DNA of 64,000 nt from Histomonas meleagridis (taxonomy: Eukaryota > Parabasalia > Tritrichomonadida > Dientamoebidae), in assembly GCA_020186115.1 (NCBI GenBank), contig WSYJ01000184.1:415001-479000 (forward strand). The letters run 5' to 3'. A program made the position numbers and the translations under genes. Each line of letters begins with the position of its first letter. The stretch's first letter is position 1. Positions 57,438 through 64,000 of this stretch are shown piece after piece. The notes below the pieces were generated by a model that saw only the letters and a program-made list of their open reading frames with translations, searched no databases and was not told the origin of the DNA.

Positions 57438-59465
57438 ATGAGTCTTTCAATCGATGAAGCGATTGAAAAGATGAGAAAAATATATAATGAATTAAAAATT
57501 CATTCCATTTTAAATTCATCTAGTATTCTTCCAAACGTAGAAAAACAAATCCATGAATGTCAAGTTCAAATTCTATACCTTTCGAGAATAGCCACTGTTC
57601 TTCCATTCGCATGTTCCAGGAAAGCACAGAGGTTTTGCACATTTCGAAGAAATGAAATATTACAGGCTATAGGTCAACCTTTAGACGAAATATTTTTTCA
57701 TTTCAATACAACTGATTCCCAAGCAATTTCCAGTCATATATCTTATGTATTTAATCATCCCGAAGGTTTTGCAAACAAGCTAAAGGAATATTTGCAAACC
57801 AAGAAGCATAACATATATGCTTTTTCGTCAGTAACATTTCCATCCTTCTTTTGTAACTTTTCATCCTTTGAGTTTTGTTGCAATGCAGGGTCTATGCTTC
57901 TAGAATTTATGCGAATTTGCAATAATAGTTCATATATATATCAATTAGTAGAACCATTTCTTCTTTCCCAATATTCTTATTTCGATGCCTTTTGGTATGA
58001 TTTTAGCAAGCGTGTCACTGATTTAATCACCTTAACACAAATTCAAGTATTTAAATTTCTAGCCGAAACTGTTCAGAGCACATTAGGACTCATTGGCCTT
58101 CCATTCCGAAGTGTTATTCTTTCCATATCACAACTTAAACCCATATCCACATCTACCACATTTTTATTTCGAGTATTAATCTATAAGCCATCTAAATTAT
58201 TTCTACGTCATTCACCATTTTTCACCAATTTCCGACCCAAAGATACTGTCATTAACATTATAAAACGGTTTAGTCGTGAGCCATTAACTGAGACTATTCA
58301 TATTATTAATTCTTTTAATGGCGCACGTGAAACTCCTATTGATACCATACCAAATCTAATTGATGATGCACATATGGTACATTTGCCATTACTTGTTTCC
58401 GATTATGATGCCATTGAATATTCCAAAATTGTTTTCTCTCCGAATTCATTAAAAAAGATGTTTGTAGATTATACGAAAGATGATAACGAACGTAAGAAAA
58501 CGATTTTCTCACCGTTTCAAATCGAATTCTTTGCTAATCGATCATATTTAGCTAAATCACCGGATAATAACACAATACCCAAAATCTCTGTAGACTTTGT
58601 GTTAAGTCTCTTTAAAGAAGATCAAATCAAAGCACTTGAATCTGAATGGCAAGCATCATCATATCATTTCCCATATTCCAATTACAAATCCAAAGAATCC
58701 GAACTTTATTCATTATATAAATCATGTGTTGAAATGAACCAAAAAATTGACGACTTAAATCAAGCTATAGGTTTAACATGTCAATTAAAGTTAATGAAGA
58801 GTTATAAGTCATCACTTGAGCGACATAACTTTTTAATAATTTCATACTTCTTAAAGAAGTTCGAGACAAGTCAAAACAACATCATTAAAGGTGCTAAATA
58901 TGTACGAGATGAACTTCGAAATTTATTAACGATTAAAGGTAATAATTCATATCTAATGATTCCTTATATGATACATGTCTTAAACCAATTTAATTGTAAC
59001 TTATCCATTTGGATAAAGCCCGAAATTACAGATCGTTACTATGAATTAATCGAAAATAAAATGTCGACAAAATACGTCGAATCTTTATCGTTCGTGATGA
59101 ACGCAAATTACGTTCCATTGTTGTCGAATTTGGTGTTCGACGCTGACTTAAGACTTGGAGATAGAATGACATTACTTTTGGAGTACTTGAGAATGAGTAA
59201 GCTGTTCTTGGAAAACGTGAATTGGGAAAAAACAGCTTCGAATCGTTTCGAGTTCCATAGCTTCTTGTTGGTGGCGTCGCAAAATGGTCTGTTGCTGGAA
59301 ACAATTTTGATGTTGGAAAATTTGGTATTCCAAAATTTGTTGTTCACAAAGAACTTCGATTGTCAAATTAGAGAAATGTGGTGCGTGTTGGTGCAGTCTT
59401 TATGGCATACAATTGAGGATGACGCTGAGTTGATGAAAATGTGCGGATCAATTCGAGTGAGATGA
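57438..59465 (+). CDS. Conserved-looking helical protein, 675 aa, unknown function
   Basis: I cannot assign a family. The protein is all-helical by appearance and has no signal peptide. A Phe/Cys/Ser-rich hydrophobic block lies at about 130-165 (FSSVTFPSFFCNFSSFEFCC) and a Ser/Phe-rich one at about 215-270. A mixed middle and a long helical C-terminal third (about 425-665) with regular Leu/Met spacing follow. The first block resembles the core of signalling GAP/GEF helical domains only loosely. It ends GSIRVR then TGA. Third-position G/C rises toward the 3' end, as it does in the hybrid kinase gene. Confidence 0.7.
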   Translation: MSLSIDEAIEKMRKIYNELKIHSILNSSSILPNVEKQIHECQVQILYLSRIATVLPFACSRKAQRFCTFRRNEILQAIGQPLDEIFFHFNTTDSQAISSHISYVFNHPEGFANKLKEYLQTKKHNIYAFSSVTFPSFFCNFSSFEFCCNAGSMLLEFMRICNNSSYIYQLVEPFLLSQYSYFDAFWYDFSKRVTDLITLTQIQVFKFLAETVQSTLGLIGLPFRSVILSISQLKPISTSTTFLFRVLIYKPSKLFLRHSPFFTNFRPKDTVINIIKRFSREPLTETIHIINSFNGARETPIDTIPNLIDDAHMVHLPLLVSDYDAIEYSKIVFSPNSLKKMFVDYTKDDNERKKTIFSPFQIEFFANRSYLAKSPDNNTIPKISVDFVLSLFKEDQIKALESEWQASSYHFPYSNYKSKESELYSLYKSCVEMNQKIDDLNQAIGLTCQLKLMKSYKSSLERHNFLIISYFLKKFETSQNNIIKGAKYVRDELRNLLTIKGNNSYLMIPYMIHVLNQFNCNLSIWIKPEITDRYYELIENKMSTKYVESLSFVMNANYVPLLSNLVFDADLRLGDRMTLLLEYLRMSKLFLENVNWEKTASNRFEFHSFLLVASQNGLLLETILMLENLVFQNLLFTKNFDCQIREMWCVLVQSLWHTIEDDAELMKMCGSIRVR

Positions 59466-60002
59466 GAAAAAATTCTCAAACATTTGTTTGATAAAATTCA
59501 TTTATTATGTTCGAAATTTAGTTTTACGTTTTGCGTGAAACTTTCGATAATTCTGTGATTTGTACGTTAGTCATCATTCAAAATTCTTATCGTAAATGTT
59601 AAAAAATTCGTTTTTTCGAGTAATTTGTTATTACTTTAGAATAAAGTATGAGCAATAAATTAATGGTTGTTAACGCATTAATTTAATAATATAAGTATAA
59701 AATATTCTTTTGAAATCTTTAAATATATTTTCTTTTTTTTTTGAAGAAGATTAAAATTGTTCAAGAAATTTCTTTACTAAAAAAAAATAAAAATTGTATG
59801 TTTCCTTGTACATTGAATTTAAAAGGATCTCAATAATCTAAATACTAATCATCGATGTTTGATAAAAAACTATTGATCTTTAATGGATTTTTGTAAAAAC
59901 CTAAATCTTAATGTTTTTATTCTGAATAAGTGTTTTTAGTTTCATAAACTTCACGCTGTTAATTGAAGTTTTTCTTCCTTCATTTTGTGAACGTTTAAAT
60001 TA
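59466..60002. other. AT-rich intergenic, 540 bp
   Basis: A/T-rich with T and A tracts near 59730-59800. AACGTTTA at 59990-59997 lies 5 bases before the CK1 ATG. No gene is seen. Confidence 0.4.
59990..59997 (+). promoter_or_regulatory. AACGTTTA motif before casein kinase 1
   Basis: It ends 5 bases before ATG 60003. This is one of the tightest motif-to-ATG spacings in the window, similar to the cullin gene. Confidence 0.4.
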
Positions 60003-61181
60003 ATGGAGCTTCTCGTTGGAGCAAAGTATCGCTTAAAAAAGAGAATTGGTTTTGGAAGTTTTGGCGAGATATATTCTGGTGAAAACATTACAACACACGA
60101 AGAAGTTGCCATTAAACTCGAATCTAAAAATACTAAACCACAACAATTAGGAATTGAAGCCAAGATATATACAATTCTTGCAGGTGGTGTAGGCATTCCA
60201 TCCATAAAGTGGTATGGAACCGAAGGTGACTACAATGTATTAGTTATGGAGTTACTTGGTACATCACTTGAAGATTTATTTATACAATGTCGAAGAAAGT
60301 TTTCACTTAAAACAGTTCTTATGATTGCTGACCAAATGCTAGCTCGTATTCAATACTTTCATCAAAAGGGTCTTATTCATCGTGACATCAAACCAGATAA
60401 TTTTATGATTGGTCTTAATAACAAATCAAACGAAATTTTTATTATCGATTATGGCCTTTCAAAAAAGTTTAGAGACCCAAGAACACACCAACATATTCCA
60501 TATAAAGAAGGTAAATCATTAACAGGAACGGCCAGATACTCATCCATCAACACACATATGGGAATTGAACAAAGTAGACGCGATGATCTTGAGTCCGTTG
60601 CATATGTATTGATTTATCTTTTAAAAGGTATTCTTCCGTGGCAAGGAATTCGGCCCGAAGACAAAAAGCAGCGATTTGAAATGATAATGGAAAAGAAGTT
60701 ATCAGTTCCAATCGATGTATTATGTTCTGATCTTCCATCGGAATTTGTAGTCTTTCTATCTGAGGTTAAGAAACTTGATTTTCAAGAAGAGCCTAATTAT
60801 AATTCATATCGACAAATGTTTCGTTTGTTATTTATTAGAGAAGGATTTACTTATGATTACCAATATGATTGGGAAATTAGAAGAAGAGTTTTAGCAAATG
60901 TTCCAAGTAATTTCGGAAGTAATAATATAAAAAAAGATGTTGATAACAAAATTGATCAAGGTTCGAATAATCAAATACAAGCATTGCCACCAATAAAAAA
61001 ATCTCCAAAGAAAAAGAAAAAAATTCAACAAGGATTAGGAATACAAGCTCACGTACCAATCGTAAATGGACCAAAAAAATTATCTAGAATAAATCCTCAA
61101 ATGAGAACATTTGATAGATTATATACAAAAAGATATGAAAGGTTATCAGGGAACATAACAAGATGGAAGTCTTCAAAATAA
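60003..61181 (+). CDS. Casein kinase 1 family Ser/Thr kinase
   Basis: 392 residues with the kinase domain at about 8-280. Motifs are the Gly loop [12 protein letters not shown], the VAIKLE lysine, [12 protein letters not shown] with catalytic Asp128, DYGLSKKF in place of DFG (normal for CK1), and [25 protein letters not shown], the CK1 activation segment. All catalytic residues are present. The C-terminal tail (about 290-392) is Lys-rich with a KKSPKKKKK cluster that could be a nuclear signal. CK1 enzymes act on acidic or primed sites in vesicle traffic, DNA repair and morphogenesis. Trichomonads have many CK1 genes. The gene is followed within 90 bases by the pseudouridine synthase gene. Confidence 0.96.
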   Translation: MELLVGAKYRLKKRIGFGSFGEIYSGENITTHEEVAIKLESKNTKPQQLGIEAKIYTILAGGVGIPSIKWYGTEGDYNVLVMELLGTSLEDLFIQCRRKFSLKTVLMIADQMLARIQYFHQKGLIHRDIKPDNFMIGLNNKSNEIFIIDYGLSKKFRDPRTHQHIPYKEGKSLTGTARYSSINTHMGIEQSRRDDLESVAYVLIYLLKGILPWQGIRPEDKKQRFEMIMEKKLSVPIDVLCSDLPSEFVVFLSEVKKLDFQEEPNYNSYRQMFRLLFIREGFTYDYQYDWEIRRRVLANVPSNFGSNNIKKDVDNKIDQGSNNQIQALPPIKKSPKKKKKIQQGLGIQAHVPIVNGPKKLSRINPQMRTFDRLYTKRYERLSGNITRWKSSK

Positions 61182-61216
61182 GAAATTCATTTAATTGTAA
61201 AGTTTTCAATATTATA

Positions 61217-61224
61217 AACGGTCA
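61217..61224 (+). promoter_or_regulatory. AAACGGTC motif before pseudouridine synthase
   Basis: AAACGGTCATG lies 45 bases before ATG 61270, in the short gap after the CK1 gene. Confidence 0.35.
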
Positions 61225-61269
61225 TGAAAAGTGAAACAGTCAATAATTTAACATAACAGTCAAATTGCA

Positions 61270-62334
61270 ATGGGCGGGTTCCTGAGTTCCAACAACGAAA
61301 CTTCAGATCAAAAAGAATCAAGCGTACAAACAAGTGCGCCTTTGCCTACATCTAGTACACCAATAGCTCTTTTATATTCTTATATTGGAACGGGTTTTCA
61401 TGGATTACAATATTGCGAAGATCATCTTGCAATTGAAAATTTCCTTTTTGACGCATTAATTCGTGCACACCTTTTGCCAGCTGATGCAGCTACCAATAGA
61501 GGTTCCTCTCATTGGAATGAAGCATCTAGAACCGATTCTGGTGTTCATGCCGCTGCTCAAGTTGTGTCTTTTAATGTTTTCAATCCAAAAGGAAATAAGA
61601 TTAAAAACCTTCCTAACTTGATTAATTCAAATATGGCCCAAAATTCGCCAATACATGTATGGGCAGTAATATCATGTAATAGAACATTTAATGCACAAAA
61701 GTTTGCCGATGCTCGAAATTACCTTTACTTAATGCCATTCAGCGCTCTTCATGAACAAACTGATGAACATTTAGAAATGCTCAGAAAAGATTGCTTACCT
61801 CTTTTCGAAGGAACTAAGAACTTCCACAATTATACAAAGCGAGTTACACCACAGTCAAGGACTGCTCTCAGAACCATATTAGAATTTTCAGTTTCAGATC
61901 CATTTCCAATCAATGGGGAAATGTTTATACTTTGGAAAATATATGGGAAGAGTTTTATGATGAACCAAATTCGCAAGATGCTTGCAACAGTTTTATCATA
62001 TTCACATCAATTAATCACACTTGATCAACTTAAGATTACATTTACAGAAGAAAGATGGGCACTCCCAAAAATACCTGGTGATGGCTTGCTTCTTGATAAG
62101 GTTGAATACACGGCAATCAGGGACAAGCTCGGGAGCATGAGGGACCACGAGATGAAGGATCCGGAATTCAATACGTATCGTCCGGTAATTGAAAAGTGGA
62201 AAACGACCGTTTTGTATCCGCACATCGCAGAACAAATGACATCAAACGAAATATTCGACAAATGGGTCAAATATGTTCTTTTCCAATTCCCACCTTTGCC
62301 TCAATCTGATCCAAGGGCTCAGCATCATAGATAA
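61270..62334 (+). CDS. TruA/Pus1-type tRNA pseudouridine synthase
   Basis: 354 residues. A polar N-terminal 35 is followed by the TruA fold: LLYSYIGTGFHGLQY (family Y-x-G-x-x-(F/Y)-x-G-x-Q), the catalytic loop ASRTDSGVHAAAQVVSF with Asp89, NSNMAQNSPIHVWAV, FNAQKFADARNYLYLMP (R-x-Y-x-Y), FEGTKNFHNYTKR (GxHxFxNF), and a C-terminal SFMMNQIRKMLATVL (F-x-x-x-x-x-R-x-M-V). All landmark residues are present. It isomerises uridines in tRNA (and, for Pus1, some snRNA and mRNA). The N-terminal GGFLSS could be N-myristoylated, which would be unusual for this enzyme. The stop reads TAAA. Confidence 0.94.
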   Translation: MGGFLSSNNETSDQKESSVQTSAPLPTSSTPIALLYSYIGTGFHGLQYCEDHLAIENFLFDALIRAHLLPADAATNRGSSHWNEASRTDSGVHAAAQVVSFNVFNPKGNKIKNLPNLINSNMAQNSPIHVWAVISCNRTFNAQKFADARNYLYLMPFSALHEQTDEHLEMLRKDCLPLFEGTKNFHNYTKRVTPQSRTALRTILEFSVSDPFPINGEMFILWKIYGKSFMMNQIRKMLATVLSYSHQLITLDQLKITFTEERWALPKIPGDGLLLDKVEYTAIRDKLGSMRDHEMKDPEFNTYRPVIEKWKTTVLYPHIAEQMTSNEIFDKWVKYVLFQFPPLPQSDPRAQHHR

Positions 62335-62529
62335 ATTAAAATATTTTGTTTATATCAATTTTACAATTTAAAGAAAAAATTATCATAAATTGTGCAAACA
62401 CTTAATTTATTGTTTAAAGATTCATAATATTTCTCTTAATTGAAATGACATTATTTCAGTAATTAATAAATTACACAAGCTTGTGTTACACAAATTCGTA
62501 TCGTTAGATTCGGTTAGTTAGTTATCCGA
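62335..62529. other. Short AT-rich intergenic
   Basis: No gene. A short patch near 62500-62530 precedes the BspA relic. Confidence 0.3.
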
Positions 62530-62960
62530 ATGGTAAAAAGTAAAACATTTATTATTCCAAATTCAGTCACTTTAATTATGGATAATTCATTTGCTTGTCT
62601 TAATAATTTAATTACAATTTTAATTGGAGGAAATGTTAATTATTCTTCCACCAACACTAATATTCACACAAAGTAATACATATACCAAAATAAAAAGCTA
62701 AAACAAAAAGAACAAAATATAGATGCTTATGAAGAAAATATAATTAGTACTATCACTAGCATTAGTGAAATAGATAATACTTTTTCAGTAGGAATCAATA
62801 AATCAAATATTTAAGAAAGTCCATTTGCAGAAGGTTTCAAATATGGAAAATTCATAAATCACATATATAATAAATATTTTCGTCAATCCAATAATTTTTT
62901 CATTTATAAATTTATAAGAATTAAAAATGACGTACAATGTATAAGATTTAAACAAAAACA
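62530..62960 (+). pseudogene. Relic of a BspA-like leucine-rich-repeat surface protein
   Basis: 62530-62676 is open for 48 codons and contains TFIIPNSVTLIMDNSFACL and NNLITILIGGNV. These are two units of the BspA/TpLRR repeat (x-I-P-x-x-V-x-x-I-x-x-x-A-F-x-x-C-x-x-L). After a stop, another frame gives KKLKQKEQNIDAYEEN, a further stop, then ESPFAEGFKYGKF, resembling a cytoplasmic tail. The order LRR then tail is that of a trichomonad BspA-like membrane protein, but most repeats and the membrane helix are gone and the frames are broken. BspA-like proteins form the largest surface-protein family of trichomonads. Confidence 0.6.
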
Positions 62961-63059
62961 TGATTAAAACACTCCCATTCATAAAACCAAAGCACTTTAG
63001 CAAAATTACATTTGAAATAACTTTTTGTGAGTACGATAGAAACTATCGGAGAGTTTTCG

Positions 63060-63067
63060 ACGGTTAT
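63060..63067 (+). promoter_or_regulatory. ACGGTTAT motif
   Basis: It lies 30 bases before ATG 63098, in the same orientation. It supports that ATG over the GTG at 63083. Confidence 0.4.
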
Positions 63068-63097
63068 AAATGATGCTGAAAAGTGGCAGTCCACACT

Positions 63098-63826
63098 ATG
63101 CTCAGTCCTGTTACACCATCACTTCCAAACACATCATATATAGATAAGTTTCTTTCTGCTGTCAAGTCACATCTTAGTTCCGTCAAAAAAGCGAAAAATG
63201 ATATAAAGAAAATGTTTTCATCAGTTCTTCTAGTTTATTCAAAAGATGCTCCTGAATTTCTCCAACCCCTTTATCAAAAACTTAAAGAGTTCGGTAATAC
63301 TATTGTTCAAGCATTTCAAGAATTTGATTCAAGTGTCTCACCACTAATTCAAGCTACAAATGAAATTATCCAACAAAGAGAAGAGCTAGAAAAAGCACTA
63401 AGCGCATACAGAAAGGAAATTATAAATGTAAGAGCAGAGGAAACACCAGAAAACATTAAAAAAGAAGGAGATGCACTCCAGAATTTCATACAAAAATTGG
63501 TTAAATTTAACACTGATTCCAATGCTCTTGTGCCCTGTTTTAAGAGCTTCTATATTGCAGCCTGTGCACAACTCGAAAGCAATTTATCGAGATTAAAATT
63601 CTTTTTCCAGAACGAAGCAGAGAAACGCTATGAGAGTTCTGCTGAAGAAAAAGAAATCGGGAAACTAATTGAAGAGTTAAATGACGAAATAACGAGCAAA
63701 GTTACCGAAAATCAGCAAAATGAGCCTGCTGAAAATGATAAAAAAAATGAAAGTATTGAAAAGACCGAAAATATTGAAGAAGAGGATCATAAAGAAGATG
63801 AAAAAAATGTGGAACAAAAAGAGTAG
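63098..63826 (+). CDS. Helical protein with acidic C-terminal tail, 242 aa
   Basis: The frame extends to a GTG at 63083, but the first ATG is at 63098, 30 bases after an ACGGTT motif. Residues about 10-195 form long amphipathic helices (KFLSAVKSHLSSVKKAKND, LYQKLKEFGNTIVQAFQEF, REELEKALSAYRKEI, ALVPCFKSFYIAACAQLESN). Helix lengths and order are reminiscent of BAR/F-BAR-type membrane-curving domains, though no signature residue proves it. The last 40 residues are almost all Glu, Lys, Asn and Asp. There is no signal peptide or membrane span. It could be a BAR-like endocytic protein or another three-helix scaffold. The TAG stop has no TAAA. Confidence 0.7.
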   Translation: MLSPVTPSLPNTSYIDKFLSAVKSHLSSVKKAKNDIKKMFSSVLLVYSKDAPEFLQPLYQKLKEFGNTIVQAFQEFDSSVSPLIQATNEIIQQREELEKALSAYRKEIINVRAEETPENIKKEGDALQNFIQKLVKFNTDSNALVPCFKSFYIAACAQLESNLSRLKFFFQNEAEKRYESSAEEKEIGKLIEELNDEITSKVTENQQNEPAENDKKNESIEKTENIEEEDHKEDEKNVEQKE

Positions 63827-63920
63827 AACAACTTAATGATAAAATTTATATGGAATAATTCCGTTTTTTTGTGACATTTTTTCCATTGAATTTTGCGCGG
63901 CTTTTTAACGTGCGATTGTA

Positions 63921-63930
63921 AACGGTTTTT
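63921..63930 (+). promoter_or_regulatory. AACGGTTTTT motif before the last gene
   Basis: It ends 12 bases before ATG 63943, and a TAACGTG lies just upstream. Confidence 0.45.
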
Positions 63931-63942
63931 CTGTTAGTTTCC

Positions 63943-64000
63943 ATGAGTCAGAAAGAAGACAACGATTCCACAAAGATTAAAGATGATATTTTATCTGACT
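63943..64000 (+). CDS. Start of an unknown gene, cut by the window end
   Basis: ATG 63943 opens a frame (MSQKEDNDSTKIKDDILSD) that runs off the right edge. It is preceded at 12 bases by the recurrent AACGGTTTTT motif, which supports a real start. Nineteen charged residues are too few to assign a family. Confidence 0.5.
   Translation, partial: MSQKEDNDSTKIKDDILSD

Noticed and set aside
1..64000. tRNA, rRNA, CRISPR or operon structure
   Set aside because: No B-box-like GGTTCGA motif in a cloverleaf context, no rRNA-like stretch, no regularly spaced short repeats with unique spacers, and no bacterial ribosome-binding sites were found by eye.

Overview
The window is nuclear DNA of a parabasalid protist, most likely a Tritrichomonas-type trichomonad. 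This is inferred from several features seen together. The DNA is very AT-rich and the protein genes are mostly uninterrupted with short 5' leaders. Stop codons commonly run into TAAA, which is the trichomonad-style polyadenylation signal. Protein families include large trichomonad ankyrin proteins, BspA-like surface-protein relics, Myb factors, diverged Rab GTPases, and many small-GTPase, phosphoinositide and kinase genes. There are no bacterial operons, ribosome-binding sites or CRISPR arrays, and I found no convincing tRNA or rRNA.

Layout: 0-0.7 kb, the 3' end of an SRP40/Nopp140-type nucleolar gene and a 66-residue ORF. 1-5.4 kb, a hybrid histidine kinase with a receiver domain. 6-6.6 kb, a three-repeat Myb protein. 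7.1-9.5 kb, a cullin. 9.7-10.8 kb, a cornichon cargo receptor and a coiled-coil protein. 12.2-19 kb, four minus-strand genes: coronin, a MORN protein, a Cdc25 phosphatase and a PIP5K with a Ser-rich repetitive tail. 20.5-22 kb, two tail-to-tail Rab paralogs. 22.6-26.3 kb, an unknown 825-residue protein and an SGF29-like SAGA subunit. 26.8-29.3 kb, an ankyrin gene whose 3' part is a tandem array of intact ankyrin modules alternating with degenerate spacers. 29.7-35.7 kb, a ZIP-family transporter and a 1640-residue duplicated type I membrane protein. 37.8-42.4 kb, phosphomannose isomerase and a tail-anchored Hsp70-like coiled-coil protein. 42.5-48.4 kb, Mo25 and a RhoGEF-kelch fusion. 48.9-54.4 kb, an RCC1-propeller protein, a coiled-coil protein, a decayed calcyphosin gene, a bromodomain-ET protein and ribosomal protein S28. 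55.6-64 kb, an MFS transporter, an unknown 675-residue protein, casein kinase 1, a TruA-type pseudouridine synthase, a helical acidic-tailed protein and the start of one more gene.

The gene content is housekeeping and signalling: membrane traffic, actin and Rho control, phosphoinositides, chromatin reading, cell cycle and ubiquitin ligases. It is not an operon or a genomic island. Surface-protein tails and a calcium-binding gene survive only as relics between live genes. Two patterns cut across genes. A short ACGGTT/AACGTTAA motif, similar to a Myb half-site, lies just upstream of about half of the start codons in either orientation. TAAA overlaps the stop codon in more than half of the genes. 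Where the motif abuts a downstream ATG I preferred that ATG; RPS28 and the RCC1 protein are the clearest cases. Several longest-ORF starts are TTG or GTG, and I moved these to the first credible ATG.
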